Assembly: GCF_014649815.1 (NCBI RefSeq) | Contig: NZ_BMTT01000003.1 | Span: 1 to 64,000 of the forward strand | DNA length: 64,000 nt | Reading direction: 5' to 3' | Source: Streptomyces mutabilis | Lineage (GTDB): Bacteria; Actinomycetota; Actinomycetes; Streptomycetales; Streptomycetaceae | Part shown: positions 1-8,844 of the stretch, piece by piece | Numbering within the stretch: position 1 is the first letter of the stretch | Layout: every line of letters starts with the position of its first letter | Translations under genes and position numbers: made by a program | Notes under the pieces: model-generated | Told to the model about the DNA's origin: nothing | The model's database searches: none | The model's input: the letters and a program-made list of their open reading frames with translations, nothing else

Positions 1-2
1 CC

Positions 3-122
3 GGAGCGTCCGGCTACATCGGCGGGCGCCTGGTGCCGGAACTGCTCCAGGCCGGCCACCGTGAACTGCCTGCGGCGGTGCGAGTCGCACATTCGAGAAG
101 GCAATGGTTCAGCGTCCCGTAG
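3..122 (+). pseudogene. Rossmann-fold (SDR/NmrA-type) gene stub at window edge
   Basis: The first reading frame encodes GASGYIGGRLVPELLQAGH, the glycine-rich NAD(P)-binding loop and first helix of atypical SDR or NmrA-like proteins. After about 20 residues the sequence stops resembling the family (it continues ELPAAVRVAHSRR) and ends at a TAG at 120-122. An intact member would run for about 300-500 residues, so this is the 5' part of a gene whose remainder is deleted. Its start lies outside the window. Family assignment is good; which enzyme it was cannot be said. Confidence 0.6.
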
Positions 123-335
123 CGGATCCCGCCGGTCGGTGGCCGTGAGCGTGGCTGGGTTGGCCGCTCGGAGCGAGTGCAAGCCTCACGGCCTCCTGCC
201 CTGGCAGGTGGAGATTGCGTGATAAGCGGCGCGGACGCGGTGATGCAGGTGAGGGACCGCTCTCCGCGATGAGTTTTGCGGTGATCGTGAGTCTGCATCT
301 CCACGGGGCAACAAGCCGATCACCGAGGGAAGACG

Positions 336-983
336 ATGACCATGGGAAGTCCGGAACGCATCAGTGATGTCTGGTCGATCGTGCACGCGGAGCGTGCGGC
401 ACTGATCCATGACCTTGAGGGTCTCGATGACAAGCAGTGGGAGCAGCCGTCCCTTTGCGAGGGGTGGACGGTCCATGACGTCGTCGCCCACCTCGTCGAC
501 TCAGCTCGCACGACGCGCCTCGGCTTCGTGGTCGGCCTCGCCCGGGCACGGTTCGACTTCCATCGCCAGAACGCCCGCGGTGTAACGCGCGAGCGCGGTG
601 ATTCACCGCGGGAGACGTTGGCGCGGCTTCGTCGGGCGGCCGCGCGGACGTCGACCCCTCCGGCGCCACTCGACAGCCGGGTCGTCGAGGTGGTCGTCCA
701 CGGTGAGGACATCCGCCGCCCATTGGGACTCACCCGTCTCTACCCCCGGGACGCCGTCGCCAGGGCGATTCGCTTGCAGGCTCGTACCCCGGCGTCTTTC
801 GGCGGCGCCAAGGAACTCGTGGCCCCACTCCGCCTCACGGCAACCGACGCCGAGGTAACGATTGGCGATGGTCTGGAAGTGACCGGACCCGCACTTTCGC
901 TGCTTCTCGCCATTATGGGACGGCGCGTGGCACTCAACGATCTGGACGGCCAGGGAGTCGGTGCGCTGAGGCAGCCGGCCTGA
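336..983 (+). CDS. Maleylpyruvate isomerase N-terminal/DinB-like protein (TIGR03083 type)
   Basis: A 215-residue cytosolic protein of the mycothiol-dependent maleylpyruvate isomerase/DinB-like superfamily, four-helix-bundle proteins that use mycothiol or a metal in transferase and isomerase reactions. Visible hallmarks are the N-terminal HAERAALIHDLEGLDDKQW helix, the PSLCEGWTVHDVVAHL segment with a putative metal-ligand His, and the VVHGEDIRRPLG motif near residue 125 with a second His and Asp. GAGGGAAG lies about 8 nt before the ATG at 336; an in-frame ATG at 342 is possible. A paralogue sits at 2080-2745 on the other strand. Substrate unknown. Confidence 0.85.
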   Translation: MTMGSPERISDVWSIVHAERAALIHDLEGLDDKQWEQPSLCEGWTVHDVVAHLVDSARTTRLGFVVGLARARFDFHRQNARGVTRERGDSPRETLARLRRAAARTSTPPAPLDSRVVEVVVHGEDIRRPLGLTRLYPRDAVARAIRLQARTPASFGGAKELVAPLRLTATDAEVTIGDGLEVTGPALSLLLAIMGRRVALNDLDGQGVGALRQPA

Positions 984-1315
984 CGATCGTGGCCTGGGCC
1001 TGTCCCGCCCGTTCCGTGGCGGCACCCGCCAACCGATCCCGGCGGGCCAGCGTGCACCGCGCTCGAGCGCTCCCAAAGTCGCTGAGCTTTTCTTCCTTGG
1101 CGAAACATCGGCGCCCAGGCCGTCCATCAGCGCCTCATGACGGCCTTCAACGAGCATCCCGGCCACGTATTCGGGTTCGCGACCCGCACGAGAACTTCGG
1201 CCTGCCCACCGACGAGTCCCCGATCGACGTCGCCGCCGGCGCCTGGGACGGCTCGTCCGCGAGGCGTCCTCATCCAACCCGTAAGCGGCCTCACCGGAAG
1301 CGGAGGTGAGGCGCC
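984..1315. other. Intergenic stretch, no gene supported
   Basis: This 332-bp stretch lies between two convergently oriented genes. Short open frames exist on both strands and a few peptides look gene-like (for example HENFGLPTDESPIDVAAGAWD split over frames), but none has a ribosome binding site plus a recognisable family. It may be old gene debris. Confidence 0.4.
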
Positions 1316-1888
1316 TCATCGAGCTGGGGCCGACTTTGCCGACCGCCGCCACTCTCGCCCGATCAACCCGAACACCCACGTGTCGGATACCTCGCCGTTC
1401 ACGACGCAGTCTTCTCGCAACGTTCCCTCCCGCACGAATCCGATCTTTTCCAGGACCCGGGCAGATGCCGCATTGCGCGTATCGGTCTCGGCCTGAACTC
1501 GATTCAGATCCAGTGTGTCGAATGCCCACTGCAGCAAAGCGTGCGCGGCTTCCGTCGCGTAGCCGTGGCCCCACATCGCATCGTCGAGGCAGTAGCCCAA
1601 TGACGCGCTGCGGTAGTCCGGATTCCATTCGGTCAGACCGCACCAGCCGACGAAGGCTCCGTCGGAAGCACGGTCGATGGCCACCCGCGCCCCGGTGCCT
1701 TCGTCCGCCACCTTCTGACAGATCGCGATGAAGCGCTTCGCGCGAGCCTGTTCGCTCCACGGCGCGGAGTCCCAGTAGCGCATCACATGGGTGCTGCTGT
1801 GCAGCGCGAAGAGGACGTCCGCGTCGGCGCAAGTGAAGGGTCGCAGTCGCAGACGAGCGGTACGGAGCACGGGAGTGGCCAGAGTCAT
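1316..1888 (-). CDS. GNAT N-acetyltransferase, RimJ/RimL-like
   Basis: A 190-residue GNAT-family acetyltransferase of the RimJ/RimL (Acetyltransf_3) type, which moves acetyl from acetyl-CoA to an amine, often an N-terminus or a small-molecule amine. It opens LRTARLRLRPFTCADADVLF. The acetyl-CoA pyrophosphate loop region is WGHGYATEAAHALLQWAF, followed by the conserved NAASARVLEKIGF motif. The ATG at 1888 is preceded by AAGGTGG at good spacing; a GTG three codons upstream lies inside that Shine-Dalgarno. Substrate cannot be inferred. It shares its strand with the isomerase-like gene at 2080-2745, with 191 bp between them. Confidence 0.88.
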   Translation of the reverse strand: MTLATPVLRTARLRLRPFTCADADVLFALHSSTHVMRYWDSAPWSEQARAKRFIAICQKVADEGTGARVAIDRASDGAFVGWCGLTEWNPDYRSASLGYCLDDAMWGHGYATEAAHALLQWAFDTLDLNRVQAETDTRNAASARVLEKIGFVREGTLREDCVVNGEVSDTWVFGLIGREWRRSAKSAPAR

Positions 1889-2079
1889 GGGCACCACCTT
1901 GGCTCCTCCCGGGTCGGGCAGAACACCGAATATCCGATCTCGGTCCGGTCCTCACGACCAAGGCACCACCACCTACCAGCAGATCTCACGCCGTCAAACG
2001 GCGACGCCCCTTCACGGCAGGCCGACCCGGACTCCACGTCGCCACGGTCCGAGGCCGGTCCGGATGCCGCAACGTCGTG

Positions 2080-2745
2080 TCACGTTGTTCCGCAGCGACT
2101 GCGAAGGAGCTCCACACCGTCGCCTTCGAGATCGTCGCAGTACGTCGCGCGGCCGGTCATGGCCATCACCAGGGCCAGCGTGGGACCGGACACGAGGGAG
2201 CCGGAACCGGTGGTGAAAGGGCTGTCTGTGGCGACGAGTTCCAGACCATCGATGCGTCCTTTGGCAACGACCACGAGGTCCGAGCCCTGGTAGTACTGGG
2301 CCACCTGCGCAACGACCTCAATCGGGTAGTCGTGACGGATGCCCAGGGGACGTCGGATGTCTTCTCCGTGCACGATCGTCTCGCCCAGCACGGCCGGGGC
2401 GGGCAGGAAGGGCTTGGTCGTGCTCCGGACGCTACGCCGGAACAACTCAAAGGTTTCACCCGGCGTTGTGCCCAAATACTCGGCCACACGCATGGCCACC
2501 TGCTTGTCGAAGTCGAACCGACAGCGGATCACCCCGGCGAGCCAGCGCACGCCGTTGAGGTTCGCCGCCGCAGTGAGATGCGCCAGCACCTCACGCACCG
2601 TGAAATCGCTGCACAGCGACGGTGTCGCCCACTGCTCGTCCGTCAAGTCTGCGAGATCAGCCGCCAGTGCTGCTCGCTCAGCGTGGATCAGGGGCCAGAC
2701 CCCCGTCCCGCGACTGCTGTCTGCTGTCAGTTCCGGCTCAGTCAT
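2080..2745 (-). CDS. Maleylpyruvate isomerase N-terminal/DinB-like protein, second paralogue
   Basis: A 221-residue protein of the same family as the gene at 336-983. The diagnostic segments HAERAALAADLADLTDEQW, PSLCSDFTVREVLAHL and VHGEDIRRPLG line up directly with the paralogue, and the VSGPTLALVMAMTGR tail matches VTGPALSLLLAIMGR. The ATG at 2745 is preceded by AGGAGAT with a 6-nt spacer; an earlier in-frame GTG at 2763 lies upstream of this ribosome binding site and is less likely. The two copies flank an acetyltransferase in opposite orientations, which suggests local duplication or repeated acquisition. Predicted cytosolic, mycothiol- or metal-dependent; substrate unknown. Confidence 0.87.
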   Translation of the reverse strand: MTEPELTADSSRGTGVWPLIHAERAALAADLADLTDEQWATPSLCSDFTVREVLAHLTAAANLNGVRWLAGVIRCRFDFDKQVAMRVAEYLGTTPGETFELFRRSVRSTTKPFLPAPAVLGETIVHGEDIRRPLGIRHDYPIEVVAQVAQYYQGSDLVVVAKGRIDGLELVATDSPFTTGSGSLVSGPTLALVMAMTGRATYCDDLEGDGVELLRSRCGTT

Positions 2746-3221
2746 GCGGGGATCTCCTGTCACGGGGCGTGCTCTGCTTTGTCCCTGGACCGGATCAGGT
2801 GGGTGATCGGTAGGGGTGTCGGTACAGGGGACTCTTGTTGCTGAGCAAAGTCATCGCTTGCAACTGCCTCTTCTTTCAGCACCCGCCCCGGGTCAGATGC
2901 GCACCGGCGGTGGCTTACCAGCGCTCCCGTTGCGCCGCGCCGGTTCGCGAGGAGGCCATGACAGCGGTGGTCGAGACTCCGGTCGCCCAGGGCGTGCCCG
3001 AACGCAGGCCACGGCCAGTCCCTTCATGCTCCGGGCGCGCATCTCTGGCGTGCCCCCGCGGAGTCCGGGGTGACGTTGCCCCGGGCTCCGTCTGTGATCC
3101 ACGTCGTGTCCATGCCCGGCGACAGCCCTCCTGTGAAAGTCCGCGGTTCGCTGTGTCGATCGACGGGACCGAGCCGCGGGGGACCCAGGCAGTGCGCAGG
3201 ACGCACGGCGTGGAAGCCCGC
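2746..3221. other. Intergenic stretch with one possible orphan start
   Basis: This 476-bp stretch lies between two genes on the minus strand. The only gene-like signal is a good ribosome binding site (GAGGAGGCC) directly before ATG at 2958, opening MTAVVETPVAQGVPERRP, after which coding character is lost. It may be the 5' stub of a deleted plus-strand gene. Nothing else is recognisable. Confidence 0.35.
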
Positions 3222-3872
3222 TCAGCCTACGAGCGCGGCGGAAGGATCCTCCCCGTCCTGAGCCTGCCGGGCACGCTCCGCGAACACCGCGGCCAGGTCC
3301 CGGGCACCGTCCTCGTCCACGCCGCCCTTGCCCGCGGAAGCCGCCTCGATCCACAGCAGCGTTGCGCCGACCCGGGTCTGGGTGATGGTGCCGGGTTCGT
3401 CGTGGAAGCCGGAGGGACCGAGCAGGGCGTCGCACTCATCGGCTATGGGGCCGAGCGGGAAGGTCTTCGCTTTCTGACCCACCCTCTTGCTGTAATAGCC
3501 GTCCCAGAGCACGTCGTACGCCTTCTGGGCGGCCTGTTCGCTGTCGTAAGCGATGATCAGGAAGCTGATGTTCGCGGCGTTGTCGTCGTGCTGGAAAGTC
3601 GAAACGCCGTAGAAGCGCGAGCCCTCGCAGCCCGCGTTGTTCTTGATGGGGCAGGCCTGCTGCCGGTACAGCTTGTTCATGGCGACAGCAGTGGGCCGAG
3701 CCGACTCCTGCCAGCCCGTCATGGCTTCTCCGTCCGGCAGCGTCTGTCTCACCTGCGCCTTCGTGAGCACCGCCGACCGGCCCTTCCCACCGTCGTCCTC
3801 AGCGCCGCCGCAGGCGGTCAGCAGCAGCGACGCCGCGGTCGCCGCGCACCACCGGTAGTTCCTCATGATCAT
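3222..3872 (-). CDS. Putative lipoprotein of unknown function
   Basis: A 216-residue predicted lipoprotein. The N-terminus MIMRNYRWCAATAASLLLTA ends in an LTAC lipobox with the lipidated Cys at residue 21, so the mature protein should be anchored to the outer face of the membrane. The rest is soluble, with a CPIKNNAGCEG pair of cysteines that could form a disulfide and an ISFLIIAYDSEQAAQKAYDV segment typical of the PknH-sensor-like or DUF-type extracellular domains of actinomycetes. GGGGGTGA precedes the ATG at 3872; the next in-frame ATG (3866) is the alternative. No operon partner is evident. Function unassigned. Confidence 0.8.
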   Translation of the reverse strand: MIMRNYRWCAATAASLLLTACGGAEDDGGKGRSAVLTKAQVRQTLPDGEAMTGWQESARPTAVAMNKLYRQQACPIKNNAGCEGSRFYGVSTFQHDDNAANISFLIIAYDSEQAAQKAYDVLWDGYYSKRVGQKAKTFPLGPIADECDALLGPSGFHDEPGTITQTRVGATLLWIEAASAGKGGVDEDGARDLAAVFAERARQAQDGEDPSAALVG

Positions 3873-4039
3873 GCCATCACCCCCGGTGGGTGATCTTATA
3901 CGGGTCGTCTTCGCCTCGAGCCACTCGGGACAGCCCCTCCGGAGCACATGTGAAGTCCGCGTGTTGACAGCGCGGGGATGGCGTGCCGGAGGGTCGGCTA
4001 TGGTTCGGCCGTCGACTTGTGAATGAGAGGGGGGCGCCT

Positions 4040-4303
4040 GTGAACACGCCTCATCAGCCACCGCAGCCGCAGTACGGGCAGCAGGGGTACCCTCAGCTGC
4101 CGCAGCCTTACGCGCCGCAGCCGATCATCATCAACAACAACGTGTCGGCGGCCGCTTCGGCTGCGGCGTTCGCCGGCGGGTACGGCCGCAGGAAGCGTCA
4201 GTCCTTCTGGGCGCACTTCTGGTTGTTCCTGTTCACCGCCGGTCTGGGCAACATCGTCTACGCCTGGTATGTGAGCGACTGGAACAAGAAGCGCGGACTG
4301 TAG
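4040..4303 (+). CDS. Small Pro/Gln-rich membrane protein
   Basis: An 87-residue protein starting at GTG 4040 behind GAGAGGGGGG. The first 35 residues are Pro/Gln/Tyr-rich (PPQPQYGQQGYPQLPQPY), followed by IIINNNVSAAASAAAFAGG, a basic stretch GRRKRQ, and one C-terminal hydrophobic segment (FWAHFWLFLFTAGLGNIVYA) ending in a charged tail. This is the usual shape of small single-pass actinobacterial membrane proteins with a disordered cytoplasmic head. It stands alone: the divergent neighbour is the lipoprotein at 3222-3872. Function unknown. Confidence 0.75.
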   Translation: MNTPHQPPQPQYGQQGYPQLPQPYAPQPIIINNNVSAAASAAAFAGGYGRRKRQSFWAHFWLFLFTAGLGNIVYAWYVSDWNKKRGL

Positions 4304-4569
4304 CCGGACCACGGCACGCACATCCGCCTCGCACGGTGGCGGCCCCGGGGGCGGAGAAGCCGGCCGGGGCCCGCGCCGGTGCGAGGCCAAGACGGCCAAA
4401 GGGCGAGTCGTCCGATCCGAGCAGGCCGCCATCTGCCGAACAGCCGACGTCAAGACGCCCTTGACGGCACGTGTCGGCTCTCCTCATGACCAGGGAGCTC
4501 ACTCCTCTGCTGGTACTCCGAGCCGCTCGGTCGGTCAGGCGAAGGCCAGGCCCGTATCGCCGGGCTCCA

Positions 4570-4945
4570 TCACGGCCTTCGGTCGAGGTGGGCGACCAGT
4601 TCGTCCAGGCCGACCTGCCGGTGTGCCGCAACGCGGAACGCGTTCACCAGCATCAGTTCCCGGGCGCGGTGCTCCGTCACTACGCAGAAGACGACGAGGC
4701 ATGTGCCGACCACCACGAGCGCGATGATCTGTGCCTCGTGGTCGGCGGAGAGCAATTCGTCGGGATCGCGCAGCACCCCGATGGTCGTCTGCGCGATCAC
4801 CGCCAGTCAGCGACCAGCCCCCACCGTCCGGAGTCCGCCGAACGACTGCGTGATCGCCGGTGCCGTGACGAGCAGGGGACCCGGATGAATATGGGGGCGC
4901 AGGTTGCGCGCTCGTCGTCGAGTTCGGCGTAGCCGGCGAGGCGGT
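4570..4945 (-). pseudogene. Decayed membrane-protein gene
   Basis: The minus strand carries a coherent peptide, LLSADHEAQIIALVVVG followed by TCLVVFCVVTEHRARELM and VGLDELVAHLDRRP, with one hydrophobic helix. The same frame continues upstream through an in-frame TGA (4807-4809) into PAITQSFGGLRTVGAG. Further upstream, gene-like sequence (YRLAGYAELDDERAT) appears in another frame. One nonsense codon plus at least one frameshift explain this best. A GTG at 4800 would give a 76-residue remnant protein, but it has no clear ribosome binding site. Family not recognised. Confidence 0.4.
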
Positions 4946-5124
4946 AGGTGGTCGCCCCTTCCCTTCACCGCGCACCATCGGCTCGTCAGCGGTCGGCGTC
5001 AATCGGTCTGCATTTTCTGTGCATCTTTGGATCGGGACACCGGACCGTTGTGTTCCTACGGTGGATCCGTACCTGTCCGAGCCCGCAAGTCATGAACGTG
5101 CGGGAAAGAGTTGAGGTGACACCG

Positions 5125-6099
5125 ATGCTCCGACGCCGTGTCGGGGGCCCGTCGGGCCCCGTCGTCAGCGCCCTGTGCCTGGGCGCACTGCCCTTCGGCA
5201 CCACCGTGGACGAGAAGACGTCCTTCGCCATTCTCGACCGGTTCGTCGAGGCCGGCGGCGATCTCATCGACACCGCCGACAATTACGCGTTCTGGGCCCC
5301 CGGCGGGACCGGGGACGAGAGCGAGAGCACCGTCGGCCGCTGGTTGGCGAGTCGCCGCCTGTACGACAAGGTCGTCATCTCCACCAAAGTGGGGGCCCGG
5401 CCCACCGTCCCCGACAGCGGCCTGGAGACGGCCGAGGGACTGTCGGCACCGGTGATACGCAAGGCCGCGGAAGCCAGCCTGCGACGCCTGGGCACCGATC
5501 ACATCGACCTGTACTGGACACACATCGAGGACCGGTCCGTCCCGCTGGAGGAATCGCTCGGTGCTCTCGAGGAGTTGATCAGCGGTGGCAAGGTGTCCGT
5601 ACTGGGCTGCTCCAACCACACCACCTGGCGAACCGAGCGGGCCCGCGCGATGGCCCGGACCAACGGCTGGACCGCTTACACCTGCGTCCAGCAGCGCTAC
5701 TCCTACCTCCAGCCGCGCTTCGACATCGGACTTCCGGAGGGCGGACACGTCCATGTGAGCCCCGAACTTCTCGATTACGTACGCACCGAGCCGGACTTGA
5801 CACTGATGGCCTACTCGTCCCTGCTCTCGGGCGCTTACACACGGCCGGACAAGTCCTTGCCGGCCGCCTACGACCACCCTGGCACCCGTCAGCGTCTGGC
5901 CGTTCTCGGGGAGGTGGCCGCCGAACTCGGTGCCACGGCCAACCAGGTGGTACTGGCCTGGCTGCTCGGGGGTGACCCGCCGGTGATCCCGATCGTGGGG
6001 GTGAGTTCCGTCGAGCAGCTGAACGAAGTACTGGGCGCCTTGGAGCTGGAGCTGCCCGGCGAGAGCAGGGTGAGGCTCGATCTCGCAGCGACGGGTTGA
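5125..6099 (+). CDS. Aldo/keto reductase
   Basis: A 324-residue NADPH-dependent aldo/keto reductase with a (beta/alpha)8 barrel. The catalytic tetrad is visible: Asp and Tyr in IDTADNYAFW, Lys in VVISTKVGA, and His in DLYWTHIED. The C-terminal cofactor loop is IPIVGVSSVEQLNEVLGAL. The start at ATG 5125 is chosen because GAGGTGA precedes it and the protein then opens MLRRRVGGPSGPVVSALCLG, as the family normally does; an upstream ATG at 5092 adds only non-conserved residues. It converges on the MocR regulator with an 18-nt gap. Substrate unknown. Confidence 0.9.
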   Translation: MLRRRVGGPSGPVVSALCLGALPFGTTVDEKTSFAILDRFVEAGGDLIDTADNYAFWAPGGTGDESESTVGRWLASRRLYDKVVISTKVGARPTVPDSGLETAEGLSAPVIRKAAEASLRRLGTDHIDLYWTHIEDRSVPLEESLGALEELISGGKVSVLGCSNHTTWRTERARAMARTNGWTAYTCVQQRYSYLQPRFDIGLPEGGHVHVSPELLDYVRTEPDLTLMAYSSLLSGAYTRPDKSLPAAYDHPGTRQRLAVLGEVAAELGATANQVVLAWLLGGDPPVIPIVGVSSVEQLNEVLGALELELPGESRVRLDLAATG

Positions 6100-6117
6100 C
6101 GGGCCGCACGCTGACCT

Positions 6118-7581
6118 TCAGCCCGGCCGTTCCCCGGCTCTCCCGTCCCTGAAGTTCCGGCGGTCACGGAGCCGGGCCGCGTCGACGGCCCGTGCCAGGC
6201 GTCTTACGGCGCCGGGCACGGCCTGGTCGGCCAGGTTGCCGTATCCGAGGACCAGCGTCGGGCCGGCGCCGTCCGCGGCCCGCACCATGCGGTAGTCGTC
6301 GAGGTCCGCCAGCCTCACGTCGTGGCGGGCCGCCTCCTCGACGACGGCGCGCGCCGAGCAGTCCGTCAGGGACAGCAGCAGATGGAAGCCCGCCGCCGCA
6401 CCGGACACCCGGGACCCGGGCAGTGACGCCGCGAGTTCGCCCAGGAGGTGGTCGCGGCGCCGCTTGTAGCGCAGCCTGGATGCTCTCAGAAACCGGTCGT
6501 AGGCACCGCGGGCCAGGAACCGGGCGAACGCCTCCTGGTCGATGACGGGTGGTGGCATGCCTCCGACGTGCTCCGCACCGAGGACGGCGGCCCAACGCGG
6601 TGGCGCCACCGCCCAGCCGATCCGCAGCGCCGGTGAAAGGGTCTTGCTGACCGATCCCATCGATACGACGTGCTCCGGGGCCATGCCCTGGACGGCGCCC
6701 ACGGGGCGGCGGTCGTAGCGGAACTCGGCGTCGTAGTCGTCCTCCAGCACCAGGCCGTCGACCTCACGGGCCCAGGCGACCAGATCGGCGCGGCGGGCCG
6801 GGGCGAGGACCACACCGGTCGGGAACTGGTGAGCGGGAGCGACGATCACCGACCGGACCTGCCGCGCGTGCCGCAACAGGTCCACCCGCAGGCCGTCGCC
6901 GTCCACGGGGACCGGGACGGGCACCAGACCCGCCGCCCTGACCGTGGCGCCCAGCCGCGACCACCCAGGGTCTTCCACGGCCACATGGGAGTGCCCATCG
7001 GCACGCAGGACGCGGCACACTCTGAGCACCGCGTCCAGCGTGCCGCCGCAGACGACGAGTTGCCGGGCGTCCAGCGAGGCGCCGCGGCCCCGCACTAGGT
7101 ACGCCGCGAGCCGTTGCCGGAGCCGGGCGAGACCGGCCGCGTCGGGGTATCCGAGCTCGCCCCACGTCAGTGCACCGGTGGCTTCCCGTACGGCCTCGGC
7201 CCACTGTCTGCGGGGGAACGCCCGCAGGTCGGGCACACCGGGAAGCATGTCGAACTCCGGCTCCCACCGCGTACCGGAATCGTCAGGGCTCGTTGCCGCT
7301 GCCGGGACGGCCTGCGCCCGGACCCTGGTGGCCGAGCCGCTGCGCGCCTCCAGATACCCCTCGGCGACGAGCTGCGCGTACGCCTCCGTCACGACCCACC
7401 GCGAGCAGCCCAAGTCCGCCGCAAGAGTCCTGCTCGGCGGCAGGGCGCTGCCCGAGGCGATACGCCCGCCGGTCACGGCTGCGCGCAGCGCGCGGGTCAG
7501 CCGGACGTACATCGGGCCCTCTGCCGGCCGGCCGAGCTCGAGGAAGGTCCCCCAGGCCGAGTCCGTCCGATCGTTCGCCAC
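6118..7581 (-). CDS. MocR/GabR-type PLP-dependent transcriptional regulator
   Basis: A 487-residue regulator that fuses an N-terminal GntR-type winged helix (YVRLTRALRAAVTGGRIASG, PPSRTLAADLGCSRWVVTEA) to a class I aminotransferase-like domain. The PLP lysine lies in SVSKTLSPALRIGW, about residue 313, and the phosphate/ring-binding segment is LEDDYDAEFRYD. Members such as PdxR and GabR bind PLP and control vitamin B6 or amino-acid genes. The start is taken at GTG 7581 (VANDRTDSAW), since upstream residues are Pro/Arg-rich and non-conserved. It is transcribed away from the remnant at 7721-8030, and its likely target is not evident here. Confidence 0.9.
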   Translation of the reverse strand: MANDRTDSAWGTFLELGRPAEGPMYVRLTRALRAAVTGGRIASGSALPPSRTLAADLGCSRWVVTEAYAQLVAEGYLEARSGSATRVRAQAVPAAATSPDDSGTRWEPEFDMLPGVPDLRAFPRRQWAEAVREATGALTWGELGYPDAAGLARLRQRLAAYLVRGRGASLDARQLVVCGGTLDAVLRVCRVLRADGHSHVAVEDPGWSRLGATVRAAGLVPVPVPVDGDGLRVDLLRHARQVRSVIVAPAHQFPTGVVLAPARRADLVAWAREVDGLVLEDDYDAEFRYDRRPVGAVQGMAPEHVVSMGSVSKTLSPALRIGWAVAPPRWAAVLGAEHVGGMPPPVIDQEAFARFLARGAYDRFLRASRLRYKRRRDHLLGELAASLPGSRVSGAAAGFHLLLSLTDCSARAVVEEAARHDVRLADLDDYRMVRAADGAGPTLVLGYGNLADQAVPGAVRRLARAVDAARLRDRRNFRDGRAGERPG

Positions 7582-7720
7582 GGCTGCCGATGCTACCGAC
7601 CGTCCGGGGCGGTCCGGCGGCGGGCTCCACGGCGGCTCGCCCTCGCCCGGCACCCTGGGTCGGCTGTCCCCCGAGCGGTTTCGTTCGGTTCAGCGTGCGG
7701 ACCGGAGGAAAGGAGACCTG

Positions 7721-8030
7721 CGGTTCGAGCAGCCGCCAGTCGCCCGTGAGGACGCCGCCGCGGTCGCCGTCCGCGAAGACAATGGCCGCCCGACGGGCCG
7801 GCTCCTGGGCACGCTCAACGGGATCAGGCGGGCACCGGCGCCGAGGCCACTGTGCAGCCAGGCGGTGCCCACTCCGGAGCCGGTGCCGCTCTCGGCGCTC
7901 CGTGGGGCTTCGCCGCGGCGGCACGGCCGAGCAGCCTGCCCGCTTCCGAGATGCGGCTATCCCCGAATCCCGCCTCGGCGGCGGCACGCTCCGCGGCTGC
8001 CACGCGGGGCGGGACCACACGTCTCGCCAT
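7721..8030 (-). pseudogene. SAM-dependent methyltransferase remnant split over three frames
   Basis: Reading leftward from ATG 8030, frame one gives RVAAAERAAAEAGFGDS and ISEAGRLLGRAAAA, typical of the start of an O-methyltransferase. Frame two gives VGTAWLHSGLGAGARLIPL (from about 7872), the glycine-rich SAM loop. Frame three gives RRAAIVFADGDRGGVLTGDW ending near 7721, the post-motif-I segment. In intact relatives these pieces are consecutive in a single frame. At least two frameshifts and loss of the C-terminal half make this a pseudogene. No transposon scar is visible. Confidence 0.6.
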
Positions 8031-8166
8031 CGTCACGCACCCCCTTCCCCTCGCAGTGAACATGGCGCTTCCCCGACATCGGCACCCTCTCGCTCCCTGC
8101 GACTCGCGGCGGACCGGGTTTCGTCGTCGGACAGGACTCGGTGCCGCTTTCGGGCCGTCGGCGTCC

Positions 8167-8745
8167 TCACGTATGCCGTCGGCTCGGCAGATGGCGTTCG
8201 CGGAGGCGGGTGAAAGCGGTGGGGGTGGGGCGACTTGGCAGAAACGTCTTGATCCGCTCGGCACATTCCCGTGGAGTCGCGGTGCTGGTGTCGCATTCCA
8301 GGTCGTAGTCCTCGTGCCCGTGCACCAGGTCGTATTGGTACTCCGCGAGGCCCGTGGGCCGGTCGCCACGGGCCAGTTCGCGACGGACCAGTTCATCGAG
8401 CGGGCAGCGGACACCGACGAACAGAACGTCCTCGGGACGCAGCACCATGAGGCAATCGAGCAGGCGCCAGGGCTCGCTCAGGACATGATCGACCACGATG
8501 TTGTTGCCCACCTCGGCCATGGCCGCGATCGAGCGGTGAAAGCCCTTCCTGGTACGCCATAGGGCGGCGTCGAGGTCCTCGGGGTCGAGGGCCCGTTCGG
8601 TACGCATCGCGTTGAAGCTGTCCACCGCCAGGTGGAAGTAGACACCGTCGTCCAGAATGTCGAGCAGTTCCCGGGCGATGCTCGACTTCCCGGAGCTGGA
8701 AGTGCCATTGAGGAAGATGATCTGCCCGGACTCCATGGCCCTCAT
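8167..8745 (-). CDS. Chloramphenicol phosphotransferase-like P-loop kinase
   Basis: A 192-residue P-loop protein resembling chloramphenicol 3-O-phosphotransferase (CPT). The Walker A GTSSSGKSS sits at residues 14-22, a Walker-B-like FHLAVDSFNAM supplies the Asp used as catalytic base in CPT, and NNIVVDHVLSEPWRLLDCL matches the CPT-like core. CPT inactivates chloramphenicol by ATP-dependent phosphorylation, but many homologues have unknown substrates. ATG 8745 is favoured; ATG 8736 and GTG 8751 are alternatives, none with a strong ribosome binding site. The C-terminus is basic and may be non-native. Resistance function is an inference only. Confidence 0.75.
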   Translation of the reverse strand: MRAMESGQIIFLNGTSSSGKSSIARELLDILDDGVYFHLAVDSFNAMRTERALDPEDLDAALWRTRKGFHRSIAAMAEVGNNIVVDHVLSEPWRLLDCLMVLRPEDVLFVGVRCPLDELVRRELARGDRPTGLAEYQYDLVHGHEDYDLECDTSTATPRECAERIKTFLPSRPTPTAFTRLRERHLPSRRHT

Positions 8746-8844
8746 GATCACATGCCCCCGAGCGGCGGGGGCGGCAAACGTTCCGATACCCGCGTCACCG
8801 TCGCGGTCCACACGGGCGCCGCTGGTGGGAGGGAGCAGGGCGTC

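Noticed and set aside
2893-3435. Long Arg/Gly/Pro-rich minus-strand frames over the lipoprotein upstream region
   Set aside because: Composition typical of out-of-frame GC-rich DNA; no start signal.
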